Part shown: positions 25,165 through 36,318 of the stretch, piece after piece
How positions within the stretch are numbered: the stretch's first letter is position 1
Layout of the letters: the number at the start of each line of letters is the position of its first letter
Assembly (NCBI GenBank): GCA_037039925.1
Contig: JAXRKP010000395.1
Span: 105,001-169,000 of the forward strand
Source: Doris montereyensis
Taxonomy: Eukaryota; Mollusca; Gastropoda; Nudibranchia; Dorididae
Direction of reading: 5' to 3'
DNA length: 64,000 nt
Translations under genes and position numbers: made by a program
The notes under the pieces: model-generated
Databases searched by the model: none
What the model was told of the DNA's origin: nothing
What the model saw: the letters and a program-made list of their open reading frames with translations, nothing else

Positions 25165-25284
25165 CTCAAATTGGTTCCCAATGAGGTGCTGAAGTTCGTG
25201 TTTTACGAGCTTTTCAGAGGACGAGAACTCGCGGTCACAGTATTGGCAAATAAGGGTTTGCTGCGACGTTGCACTTTGACCCTC
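25165..25284 (-). CDS. Poly-zinc-finger gene, exon with the last zinc finger
   Basis: Acceptor CTCTTTCAG ends at 25285; donor GTGTGT starts at 25164. The 40 codons are in phase 0 at both ends. They contain one C2H2 finger, CQYCDREFSSSEKLVKHELQ followed by H, with C-x2-C-x12-H-x3-H spacing. This is the most C-terminal finger; the next exon is the acidic tail. Confidence 0.85.
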
Positions 25285-26036
25285 CTGAAAGAGAGAAAAA
25301 TGAAGTTGTGTAGAAAAAAAATGGTCCATTGTCCAAATTTGACAAGGACAAAGTATGGTCAAAATTAACAAACTCAACAAAATACGTCCCTTGTCAAGCG
25401 ATAACCAGCTTTTTCTGAGCAGCTGTACCGTAACACGACTCGTAGTGCAAAACACAGCTTTTACCATTTGCCTCCTAATTTTTACTACGTACACAGGACC
25501 CAGGCACCCATGCAAAGTGACGTGAGAATTACACAAGCAAACTGGATTGCAAACACACAATGAGTAATGACACGAGTAGCAGGATACAGGTTAACAAGAA
25601 AATCAATAGTATAAAAATAAACTACTGAATCCAGTAGTATGAATAAACTAATAAAACCAATAATACAAATTATTTACTACAAAATTAAATAAAATCAACA
25701 GAATAAATTGACTTGTACAATAATGGTATAAATTAACATGTAAAGTCACCAAAATCAATTAACAGGTAAAATCAACAGAGTAAATTAACTTGTTAAAGCA
25801 ATAGTAAAAATGAAGTAAAATTAAAAGAGTAAATTAAATTGTTAAAGCAATTGTAAAAATGAAGTAAAATTAGCAGAATAAATTAACTTGTTAAACCAAT
25901 GGTATAAATTAAGTAAAATCATCAGAATACATTAACTTGCACATCATCAATGCAAATTAATAAAACCAATGATATATCCACAAAAAAATTGAACAATAAC
26001 ACATTAATTATAAAATTCTTTTCCTCAGATTTTTAC
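25285..26036 (-). other. Intron with degenerate AT-rich tandem repeat
   Basis: Contains about four degenerate copies (25735-25965) of a roughly 49-base unit, GTAAATTAACTTGTTAAAGC followed by AATAGTAAAAATGAAGTAAA. Otherwise no feature. Confidence 0.6.
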
Positions 26037-26147
26037 CTCCATGTTTTCCTTTTCCTCTGTGTTCTCATCGTTGCCAGCATTTTGAGGTGCTTCAGGCTTG
26101 CTGACTTTTGATCGTTTCTTTGACTGGTTCTGATATTCATGGGCCAC
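26037..26147 (-). CDS. Poly-zinc-finger gene, Lys/Glu-rich linker exon
   Basis: Acceptor CATCACCAG ends at 26148; donor GTAAAA starts at 26036. The 37 codons are phase 0 at both ends and read VAHEYQNQSKKRSKVSKPE, then an Asn/Glu-rich acidic part. The basic SKKRSK could serve as a nuclear localisation signal. There is no finger. Confidence 0.8.
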
Positions 26148-27090
26148 CTGGTGATGAAAATTTTTTGAAAAAATCAACAGGCAATTTAGATACTCACTGA
26201 TGCTCCTCCCAGTTACATGACGTTTTCATCAAAGTACAAAATTATCAAGTTTGAGTCTAAGGGATAGTTAGTTTGACATCATTAACAAACTGAGGTGGAT
26301 TAAATAACTACCCTGCATAATTACAAATTCTTGCCCACTCAATAGTAACTTCCTACAAAGTGATATATTTGAAACATGGTAGCTGAACCGTAATGTTGTG
26401 AGCTGGTAATCACGACGACCCTGGTTCAAGCCCCATGGCTGACACAGGTGGATGTTTTTCACAACGTTGTACTCTTAGGAAAGGTACTTCACTCTACTTT
26501 CCTTAATCAACTCAGGTGTGAATGAGTACCCAGCTATAGGTAGAGAAGGATCTTGTCAGAGTGTTAGTACAAAAAGCCTAACAGGCTTGTGTACTGTATG
26601 CTCCCCCCCAAGAAATTTAAAAGGACTGAATGAAATGGCCTGTGGGGGATAAATGATGTACATTCAGTGAGCCTGCACTTGTGTGGGGCTGCGGACTATA
26701 AATCCATCTTTATCTTTCTATCTGGTAACTAAAATAAACTTCCTTCCAAGCTGATCTCATTGTCTTTAAAATGGTAAAAGTCGATTACACCTGGACAGGA
26801 CACTGTCACCAGCTTTATCTCCGCCTTTAGGCCAGTATCCATTTGCACTTACATGAAGTGAGGAAAACATCCAAAGCATCTTTCCCAAAGACACACCAAA
26901 GGATGCTAGAATTGTCATATATATATGTATATGTGTGAGAGGACCCCGAGGTCCATCGTACACTCAGTTATTTCAGCTAACAATCCATTTGAAAACAAAG
27001 GTTTTTAACTACGAATGCCTGTCTCTAGACAAAAGGGTAAGAGTCTTAACGTTGAAAGAAGTAAAAGGAATATCACATAAAATTATTTAC
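26148..27090. other. Intron with two SINE-derived repeats
   Basis: Holds the full-length tRNA-derived SINE at 26378-26714 and a diverged SINE-like piece at about 26770-26925 (CACCTGGACAGGACACTGTC ... CATTTGCAC ... TCTTTCCCAAAGACAC), then a short ATATGT run. No exon signal. Confidence 0.6.
26378..26714 (+). mobile_element. tRNA-derived SINE, copy 1
   Basis: The head has a tRNA-like region: GTAGCTGAACCGTAATGTTG (A-box-like) and CCTGGTTCAAGCCCC, a good B box. The body includes CACAGGTGGATG, TTGTACTCTTAGGAAAGGTA, CTCAGGTGTGAATGAGTACC, CTTGTCAGAGTGTTAGTAC, CTGTATGCTCCCCCC and the 3' end GACTATAAATCCATCTTTAT. Copies with the same start and end lie at 40415-40757 and 61010-61326, and a truncated one at 42847-43020 on the minus strand. 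Confidence 0.85.
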
Positions 27091-27235
27091 TTTCAATGCC
27101 TCAGCCAAATCAATGTTTCTCTGGCTTGTCTCTCTTTCCATTTGTCCATTTTCTAAAAGCCAATCAGAAAGCTCCGGCAAGGGACAAAAATGTACACGGA
27201 TATGTTGTATCAGTAGAGCTTGCTTTGGTGCACTG
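27091..27235 (-). CDS. Poly-zinc-finger gene, exon completing a CDY-type finger
   Basis: Acceptor TTTGACAG ends at 27236; donor GTAAAT starts at 27090. Joined to the two bases of the previous exon, it completes the finger CPYCDYSAPKQALLIQHIRV-H and continues CPLPELSDWLLENGQMER and TSQRNIDLAEALK, a probably helical linker. Start phase needs two bases; the end is on a codon boundary. The intron falls right after the second cysteine pair of the finger. Confidence 0.85.
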
Positions 27236-27636
27236 TCAAAGACAAAAGAGATAAAAAAATAATATATCAAAATTTATCAGGACTCGAACCCGGACCTCGT
27301 GATGCTCAGTCCGGCAGCCACCGACGTAACATCAGGCTGTGTAAAAATTAGCTTTAATACATTCTTCTTCATTGACTACTTTTAACTAGCATGATTTCGT
27401 ATTTAAAGCAAAAATAAAATAATTTACAAACAAATTGTGACAGTCACTTGCACTCCCATCAAACCATGTCACAAAATCAAAGTAAACAATCATGTCTTTT
27501 CTGAACAGTTTGTGTAAAAGTCTTTAAAGATCATGAATCTTATTCTATGTCTATAAATTTTTTCCCCTTATGTGGTAGGGGCATCTTTGAGCATGCTAGC
27601 TGTACTTGAAAGCAGGGCAAAAGTCAAGCGTCATAC

Positions 27637-27774
27637 CTGTAATCACAGTAGGGGCAAACCATGGAGCTCGGCACCATATGAAATTTTAAGTGAGACAAGA
27701 GATAGTCTCGGCGGACATTGGCATACGGACAGCGATCACATCGGTACAATTTTTTCGGCTCTGTGTCATAGATG
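27637..27774 (-). CDS. Poly-zinc-finger gene, exon of two-finger module 5
   Basis: Acceptor CCTTCACAG ends at 27775; donor GTATGA starts at 27636. Reads IYDTEPKKLYR, then CDRCPYANVRRDYLLSHLKF-H and the first half of the partner finger, CPYCDY. Phases (one base at the start, two at the end) fit both neighbours. A CPY-type finger followed after a short linker by a CDY-type finger is the module repeated five times in this protein. Confidence 0.88.
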
Positions 27775-28178
27775 CTGTGAAGGAAGGATGAACAATCAAC
27801 ATTTAAAAGGAAATAATAAATTTTAAAAAGGAAATGAAAGCAATCTAATATTTTTCAATATTGTTTTTTTTTTCCAAGTTATAAAGCAAAATGAAAAAAA
27901 AAAAGATAATCAAATTCACAAAAATAAAATTAGTTAAAACAAAACAAACCATCAACAAAGAAAAACCCTAGCCCCTTGACAATAAAAAACCCAAAAAGCA
28001 TTAAGCGCAAAGAAAAACATATCTATATACTTGCTAAAGCCAAGGTTGGAACAAAGGTAAGGTGCCCTACAAGCAGCATTAAACTTGAACTCAAGGGGGA
28101 GATCCTTCAAGTAAGATAAGAAAATGTAGAACATTTCAGTGAGGAATGATTGCTTATCAGTTGATAAGAGATATTTAC

Positions 28179-28360
28179 CTATTCTCATAAAGACCTAGGT
28201 GATCATGGATGACGTTGATTGTGACCGGCATGTCCCGGTCTGTGGGTGGCAAAGCAGAGGCCAAGGCTACATCGGCAGGCACTTCACTCATAAACTGCAG
28301 GTTATTTAAAGACTGAGACGCCAGTAAGTTTTGATTAGGCATCAGGTGAAGTTTGCTATG
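28179..28360 (-). CDS. Poly-zinc-finger gene, linker exon finishing a finger
   Basis: Acceptor CTTTCCCAG ends at 28361; donor GTAAAT starts at 28178. Its first residues HSKLH supply both zinc-binding histidines of the finger begun in the previous exon. The rest is a linker with QSLNNLQFMSEVPADVALAS and an acidic/proline part, ending with two bases for the next exon. Confidence 0.85.
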
Positions 28361-29343
28361 CTGGGAAAGTATGAAGAAAAACAACTGTTAAAATATTGAT
28401 CTATATTAAAAAAAGACAGAATTTACTGATAGACAATAAGAATTGTTAATTGTGTTGAGGTTGCATAGCTATCAAAATACTTGTGTTTTTCCATTTTTCT
28501 GGATGATTGATGGCTTTTGTTCTAAATGAAGATTCAAGCCTTCTGTATTAACCCTAAATGATATTATATTCACTTCAGGACAAGTCCATTCCATTCCATT
28601 CATCCTGTCACAGCTTCATTCCTGAAGACGATCGCGACAGTATAGTAGTGGTGTCATTTGAGTGCGTCTGCTTATAGTAATTTAGAAATAGGCCTGAAGG
28701 TGATTTTATTCGATGCTCTGTTTGACTGTTGTTACATTGTCCAGTTGTTTATTGTTTTAAGTATTTGAATATTGCATCTATGGTTTCCTTTTCCAATGAT
28801 ATCAGGTTTGATATCATAGTCACTGACTTATTGCAAAGGAGAAAAGAAAAGAAACACTTAGGTCTCGAATTCCAGCATGTTGATTCAGCCTAGTGATTTT
28901 TCACAGATCAAGATGCGACCAGACTGATATAAGTTAATTTTTATAAAGGACGAGCTCTATTTTCATGCATTATATATTACTATGTTTTCAATTCATTCAA
29001 CCAATTTTTTCCACGGCAAATCCCATTTCAGTAGAGTTGAAATATAGTGGAAATCATACCCGACAACATCTGCATTAGGGTTGAGTGAGTACGGAAAAAA
29101 ACTGTAATTGGGTTTTCCTGCAATATAATTATAATCATGGGTTTTCCTCTTTGGATACATGGCAATGTCTAGCCAAATCGTGAAGGTCACTGTTCGTAAA
29201 AAAAAAGTTATGTTTTTCATAAGATAACAGTAGAACTGAAAATCAACTTGAAGAACAAAAATCACCTTCTCAAGATGTGTTCTTACACATATTTCACTTT
29301 GGTTGAAAATCTCAAAAGATACAAATTTACATCACTCTTTTAC

Positions 29344-29517
29344 CTGAGTCAGCAGGCAGCTAGATGGCACGCTGTAATCACAGTACTGGCAGGTGTAGCG
29401 TTGCCGTGAACCATGAAGTTCCAGGTGGCGCTCAAAATGCTGCCTCTTGGCACTTGCATATGGACACTTCTCACAACCGTAACGCTTAAATCGTGATATT
29501 GACAGAAGAGTGTCAAC
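29344..29517 (-). CDS. Poly-zinc-finger gene, exon of two-finger module 4
   Basis: Acceptor GTATGGCAG ends at 29518; donor GTAAAA starts at 29343. In phase 0 throughout, it carries CEKCPYASAKRQHFERHLEL-H, the linker GSRQRYT, and CQYCDYSVPSSCLLTQ; the histidines of the second finger come from the next exon (HSKLH). The intron separates the finger helix from its two histidines. Confidence 0.9.
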
Positions 29518-30264
29518 CTGCCATACAAAAAACGCAACAAACTCTTAATATACACATTGCTACACTGTACATTGAATGGCTTTTACCAACAAACAAAATA
29601 ATTTAATTGTATCCTTGTTAAATAGTGTTATTCCTCACTGGTGTTGAATTATCATCTAGCATATTGCCAAAAAATATGATAGTTTTGAACATTTAACCCT
29701 TGCAAACATAAGGTATGATCTTGTACGATCTTAATACATGTGTATGAGTATCTCTTGAATTATTATCTCTATGTAACATTTACTCAACACATAATGTTGG
29801 GTATATACTCTCTATTATTTTCTGGTATTGCACAGCACTTTTGAGCCACGTGTAATGATAAAGATAAGCATTAAAATCAATTGATGCATCCATTTCTTCT
29901 GACTGATAATTACAAGATAGATTAATATAATAAACAAAGACTTAAAAGAATAGGCTATTATTGTACTAAACTACAAAAAGAAGCAAAAACACTTCTCTTT
30001 GAATACAGTTCACAAAGAAACAAAACAAACAATCATCATCAACCAGATATAAAAAAAATGTGAGATACATTTTCTTCCCTTGAAGCCAAAACATGAAATG
30101 TACAACCCTTTCTAATTTTTTTTCTTTTCCTTTCAACTACGCTGTTAAAATCTTACTTTTTAAAACTTTCTCAAAATTGTTGTCTTCTCTTCTGGGATCA
30201 CTTTTACAAAATCACCCCACTCCGTCACTCCACACACAGTGCTTTCACTCCCCCATACACATAC

Positions 30265-30375
30265 CTTTTGTTGGGTTTGAATCTCTGTGTCAGAAGCATC
30301 ATCATCGTCCGTCGTGCCCAAATTGGTCAACAAGGCATCATTCTCTGGGGTGTCACCGTAATTCTTTGAGTGAAC
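30265..30375 (-). CDS. Poly-zinc-finger gene, acidic linker exon
   Basis: Acceptor TGTCTGCAG ends at 30376; donor GTATGT starts at 30264. The first residues VH give the final histidine of the preceding finger. The remaining 35 residues are an acidic linker with TDDDDASDTEIQTQQK. Phase 0 at both ends. Confidence 0.85.
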
Positions 30376-30974
30376 CTGCAGACAATTTAATGGGTACAAA
30401 TGAAAAACAGAAAGGCGAAATCCCTAACAAAATTCAAGTCTCCACTAATTTTTTTTTCTTCACATTTGTAGTGCAGAAGTCCCTGCAAAACTATACCATC
30501 ATTGGGTGACATAAAAAGTGGATCAAAAGGTGAAGATACAGACAGACCTTTAATGTACTTTGACAAACAAATATCTATAAAGAAGGATTTTGACCTCACT
30601 GATAAAACTAATACTCAAAACCATCAAGTATCAATTTATTGTCTCAATGTTTTGGGTATGCTGTCCTTTGAGTTTGAGCCTGGGCCAGTGAACTGATGAC
30701 TAAAAGCCTATTACAACAGCTGGCTTATCTCCTTCATAATTTTAACCACATCCCACCAGCAGATACTGATACTGACTGATATCAAAGGGTGTAAATTATA
30801 GGAGTAATGAACAACAAAAATGGGAAAAGTAAACAAAACAAATTCACGTTTTATAAAAAAAAAAAAAATTTAAAATAATAAAACACAATCAGAAGAACAC
30901 TCAACATTAAAAGCTCTCCCTTTTTGTTTTAAGATCTTCATCTCCATGTTTGAACTTCAAAGCCAAACACTAAC

Positions 30975-31321
30975 CTTCATGTGGTGAGACAGCAGACCTT
31001 TGGATCCCACATAATAATCACAATACGGACACTTCATCAGCGGGTAGCTACACTGCCTGGGGCCGTGCATCATCTCATGGAGCTGCATGTTCCTGGCCCT
31101 GGTGTTGGTGTACGGACACCGGCGGCATTTATGGAGTTTTCTGTACAGTCCGTTTTTCAGCACATAGCCTGGCTTGTCGTCCACACTCAGCTTGGTAGCC
31201 ATTTTCATTGGTGAAAACTTAGGGCTTTTTGAAAGACTTGGGGTGATCTTTGCAGAAATCATTTGCTGTTTGATGGCTGCCAACTCCGTAAGTTCTACAG
31301 GATCATAGACAAGGCCTGGAT
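30975..31321 (-). CDS. Poly-zinc-finger gene, exon of two-finger module 3
   Basis: Acceptor TTCCTAAG ends at 31322; donor GTTAGT starts at 30974. A linker (DPGLVYDPVELTELAAIKQQ, then a Ser/Lys-Pro stretch) is followed by CRRCPYTNTRARNMQLHEMM-H, the linker GPRQCSYPLMK, and CPYCDYYVGSKGLLSHHMK with the last histidine from the next exon. The exon takes one base from its upstream neighbour and ends in phase 0. Confidence 0.9.
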
Positions 31322-31815
31322 CTTAGGAAAACATAGAGGAGGAGGAGGAGGTAACAGTTACACTTATGGTTGAGGCTTGAAGACTTACAGCTGCGCATGA
31401 ATGTACCTCAAGTACGACTCCTATAAGAAATAACGGAAAGATTTGAGCTCCATTCATTTAATCTCTTTCCTCACATCCTACTTGTGTGCAGGCATTTCCA
31501 TTCAGTAATATTTGTTAACGGTGGGAAAATGGCATGCTCCTTGCAAGAGAGAAAATGTTGAGCCGTGTCTCGGACAGTTATGTGAGGGTTGTTTTACATG
31601 GATGTTTCAGGCTTTCCAAACCATGGGTGGATAAAAAAAAGGCAAAGAGCCTTGAATGTACTATGGCAAACAAATTTTGATAAAACAGGATTATGACCTC
31701 ATTGATAGAACAAAATTAACAAAATTAAAAGTTTCAGCAAATATTTTAAAATTAAACGAATATTTAACAAAATGAATGAATACCTAAACAAATAAGTTTA
31801 ATGTCGGGAACTAAC

Positions 31816-31966
31816 CTGAGCAGACAGATTTTGTAGGAGATACTTCAATGGTATGTGAAGCTTCCTCATTGTGGAGACGCATGTGTTGCTTTAACAACCG
31901 CTTGTGGACTACCCAATAATCACAGTACTCGCATTTGTATTCTGCAGTACGCTTTGGACGGTGAAA
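31816..31966 (-). CDS. Poly-zinc-finger gene, exon finishing module 2
   Basis: Acceptor TTTTCTCAG ends at 31967; donor GTTAGT starts at 31815. FH completes the last finger of the giant exon (CEKCPYTTNSKNDFIYHKQ-F-H). After RPKRTAEYK comes CEYCDYWVVHKRLLKQHMRL-H and a Ser/Pro-containing linker. It starts in phase 0 and leaves one base. Confidence 0.9.
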
Positions 31967-32228
31967 CTGAGAAAAAACCATTGAGATTGTAACAAATCTA
32001 TTGAGGTACATTATCTAAATCTCATAATATGAAAATTAAACCACAAAAGTCATCTCAATGGTTGGAAAAATTATAAAAAAGTGTACGAAGAAATTATGAA
32101 ACGAAGCAAGTTGTAAGTACCTTGTTTCCAGGTTGTATTTTTCTTATTGAATCAAATTTTTTTTGTTAATAATTATTAAATAAAGAAAACAACAACAAAA
32201 AACAGACAAAAACAACTAGAAAAATCAC

Positions 32229-35190
32229 CTGCTTATGATAAATGAAATCGTTTTTGCTGTTGGTCGTGTAGGGACACTTTTCACAGAAATGGCGCCTGGA
32301 TGAGCCTGCAGTTTGCTCAGCCCGACCACCGTGTTTCAAAGGTGACGCAGGAGGAGTTGACAGACCCTGATCCCATCCCGCACCTGCAATGACATTTTCT
32401 GCGTGTCTCTTCTCACAGTGCCATTTCCTCTGATGCTGGTGTAGCAGACGAGTGGTGCTGACGTAGTAAGGACAGTATTTGCACTTGAAACGATTGGCCG
32501 GCGTTGGTTTGTGATAAGACATGTGAAATGACAACATCGACTTCTTTTGGCTGCGGTATGGACAAAGTTGACAAAAGTGAGTCTTGCGTGAACGGATTCG
32601 TTGCTCGGGAGAAGTGAGAGGACTGCTGGATGTCATAGGTCTCTCGTTTCTATTTTTCTGCATACATACGATGTAGTAGTCAACGTCCTTGACATCATGC
32701 TCTTTTCCTATGTGACTTTCAATGGTGAACCTATCAGAAGACTCCAGTTGGCAAACACAACAAATATAGACATTATCTTCAGCCTCCCCTTCACCAAAAT
32801 CAATGTTCACTTTGCAGAGTTTCACATAATCCGATCGCCTGTGTACCTTCTGGATATGCCTATGGAGGGGGCCCCTGTTCATGAAAGGTGAGTTGCATAC
32901 CATACATGAAAATGGTTTCATTTCATGTTTTTGCATGTGAATGATGATATGGGTTCTCAGGGTGGACTGAAACGGACATTTGGGGCATTGCCACAGCCCG
33001 CAAGAGCCTCCGTCTTCCTTTGTGGCATTATATTTAAAACTTTTCATCGACTGTCTCACATTCTGTTCTTTCAAAAATTTCTGCTGTGTTTCCTTGTTGA
33101 GCAAATGTAAAGCTATCACACGGACTTTACTCTTGTCTAATGCATGATGCCGTTGGATGTGCCTGGCCATGTTTCTCCTCCAATTCGAGATGTAGCTACA
33201 TCCTGAGCATTTCCACTGTCTGCGATTCGGATCAAAATTCGTGATACGTTCGCCTTGTGGGGATTTCAGTGACCCAAAAATGCCATAGTTTGTATCATAA
33301 GGCTCTCCTTTGACACTGAATGGATGTTTGAAAGAGCTGGATGTAGGTGATGGTTCCAGCTCGGAACGCGGCTCTACGTACTTAGGCTGTTTGTTTACAT
33401 CTTTAGGATGGCTTGGGGAACATTCGAATGCATACGTTGACTTTGCTTCAGCAATTGAAAGCATGATAACAAAACCTCCCTGGCTTGGATGTTTCGCCCG
33501 GAGATGCTTTTTCAAGTCCCATTTCCAGTTTGAGCGTAAACCACAAATAGAACATTTGAAGGGTTTCACATAGCCATGCATTCTGGGATTGCTGTACTTG
33601 GAGTCGGGCCTGACAGATTTCAAGACAGACGAAGTTGATTGCTCCCCACCTTCTAGGAGAGGGTCTGATGATTTTCTGCTATGTATTTCATTAGTGATAT
33701 AGTCAAATTCTGTTCCGTCTACCGTGTAAATAACACGGACGTCTTTGTACGGATGGGCGTAACTGTAGTGCTTCTTCACTTCCGCCTTTGAAATTTCAGC
33801 CTTTTTGCAAACAGCACATGCAAACGGCTTGTCAGTCTTGGCAAGCTCTTCGGGAGGTGGATCCACAAATAAATCCATTTTGATGTCATCCAAATTACAC
33901 GGCTCTTCAGAGTCTCGGCTGTTGTTCACACTCATCGAGTCACCGCTGCTGTGTGATTTCAAGGTTGAAAGCACGCTGCCATTTTCATCTTTGTGGTTGA
34001 CAGCGAGGTGGTTTGTAACACGTGCCCTGTCGCCAGATTTAAAGTCACACTGAGAACACAAAAAGATAGACAGGCCGCCAGATTTCCTTTCAGACTGTGC
34101 CAGATAATCCGAAATGGTTGCCCTGGCCTCTTCAATAGGCAGAGTGACAACATCATCAGTAGTGGCAGTCGGATTCTTATGTACTTTGTTCATGTGTTTC
34201 ACTATGTCCCATTTCCAATTTGTTCGTTTACCACATGTGGGACACATAAACTGTTTTAAGTTTTCATGATATGCACAGTGTGACTCAAGCCTCTCTGCAG
34301 TAGTTGTTCTATAGTCACAGTCTGGATAATTACATGCAAACTGACCTTCCTTCCGAGAAACCAAAGCTGAATTTCGGGGAACGTTGCCATAAGATGATTC
34401 ACTACCATCCATATTTTGCTCCCCGTTTGAATCTTGGCTATCCATGCTGATTCTGTCACCCAAATCCATTTTCTTCAAACGTGAAGAATTCAGGGACAAA
34501 TTACTGTGCTGGAGCTTCTTTGTTAGAGGTCTGATTTCAGGACGGTGGATGAAATACGTTTCGATTTCCTGAGATTCTTTACCTAGCAAAATGCTGTGAT
34601 GACGAAACAAATGCCTTCCAACATCGCCTCGCCAATATGTCTGATAGTCACAGAAACGACAGCGAAATGTTTTCTCAATGTCCTTGTGCAGCTTAGAGTG
34701 CTGTTCCAGATCTGCTTTTGAATGTGTTGTAAATGGACAAATTGGACATCGGAATAAGGCAGGGGAGGCCTTCCTAACAACCTCGCCACCCACAAAATCT
34801 TTAGCCGTTATATTGAGCGGCTCAGTCATATGGTCTCGGCGCATGTGAACATTCAAGTCGCCCAAATACTTGTATTTGTTGTTACACATGGAGCATTTGA
34901 ATCTCTTCACTAGGGTGTGGACTTGCCGATGCCTTCTCAGATCACTTGGCCATTTGGCTGTGTATGAGCATTCAGAACATTTCCAACAGTCCCCTGTATA
35001 CAACAGTTGGCGTCTTTTTCTGCATCGAGACTGCTGATGGTAAATCCTTCTGCAGTTTTCCTTTCCTTAACAGTCTTCTCTCCATACTTTTGCTAGTTGA
35101 TGATGCAGATTTTTGGGTGAAGTTGTGCCTTGCTACCAAATGACGGGTAAAGTTTCCTCGACGAAGACACACGATTGGACATTGCGGGCA
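32229..35190 (-). CDS. Poly-zinc-finger gene, giant central exon (about 17 fingers)
   Basis: Acceptor TTTTTTTAG ends at 35191; donor GTGATT starts at 32228. About 987 residues with 16 complete C2H2 fingers and one finished by the next exon. Order: CPQCPIVC finger; four fingers beginning CSECSYTAKWPSDLRRH; a linker; CNYPDCDYRTTTAERLESH; CPTCGKRTNWKWDIVKH; CSQCDF...; CAVCKK...; CSICGLRSNWKWDLKKH; CSGCSYISNWRRNMARH; CPKCPFQ...; CMVCNSP...; CCVCQLE...; CQLCPYR... with CKYCPYY... (module 1); CEKCPYT.... Five fingers carry Trp in the helix-start region. A VKGE SUMO-type motif lies in a linker. The first finger is in a different frame from the rest: a one-base shift is needed near the T run 35015-35019, unless a roughly 94-base intron (GTATGG to TATACAG) is removed there. 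DNA binding and nuclear location are inferred from the fingers. Confidence 0.88.
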
Positions 35191-36143
35191 CCTAAAAAAA
35201 GATTTTGTTCGAAAAAAATATAATTACTAATGTACTTCCTCATCAACTCATGATAAAAAAAAAAAGAATTAGAAAGTCTAAGAAGATGTGACCTCTGAAA
35301 GTCCTACAAGATGCCAAATCCTACCAATTCCATGCATCTATAATGGTAAAGCTATCAAAACATAATCCTAGTCTAAGCTAAACAAGTGCTCTACAAATAA
35401 AAAGATATTGACGGTGAAACTCGCAAACAATGTAAGTCCAATTTTGGATGTTTTGAGACAATGATAGGCATTTTAATCCATTTTCACAGACATACAAGTG
35501 TCAAAAACTAGACCCAAATAGGGATACATGGATTGCACATATTGTTTCATGTACCATGGAATCCTAAGTAGACCAAGCATAGGGGCTTCCTAATGTTTAA
35601 TAAGCAGGAAAAAAGGTGTTACTAATCTTAGACTCACATGGTTTGCGATTTTCACTAAAATGCAAATATACAGGTCTGGTATACCGCCATTCAGTAACAT
35701 AACAAACAGCTTATGAACACAATTACAATATCCTCAAAATTTATAACCATTGACAAAGAAATAAGACTGCCCTTTGTCTACAATGATTTACATTTAAACA
35801 TTGTCTTCCTCAATAATCCCAAAACATTTTCTTTTGTTTTAACATCTCTACAGAGAGAACTTCTGTTCACTATCATTTCCTGGTCTTTCTTTGAACTTTC
35901 CGTCTCTTCCTTTTCATTGAGTTGATGAGCTACCTTGAATCTTATTTCAACTATCTCTGTTTGCTGGTTGATTCCCTTCTTATGTACTCGAAATTGAAAT
36001 GAAACTTCCTATAATTGATTCGGTATTAAAGTTACACCTTGCTCTGGGGCTACACAAGAGCAAACCAGATTGAGCCTACAGTCAAGACTACTAGATCTAG
36101 ATATCTAGATCAGTAATGTCAAATAAGCGGTCCCTGGATTGGC

Positions 36144-36318
36144 TGCAATATAAGAGATTTTCTAAGCATGGACCCAAACTAATTTGGCAATATAAGAGAT
36201 TTATTAAGCATGGACCCAAACTAATTTGGCAATATTAGAGATTTACTAAGCATGGACCCAAACTAATTTGGCAATATTAGAGATTTACAGAGCATGGACC
36301 CAAACTAATTTGGCACTA
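36144..36318 (+). repeat. 42-bp tandem repeat, four copies
   Basis: GCAATATAAGAGATTTACTA followed by AGCATGGACCCAAACTAATT and TG repeats four times; the last copies read GCAATATTAGAG and ACAGAGCATGG. Confidence 0.9.
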
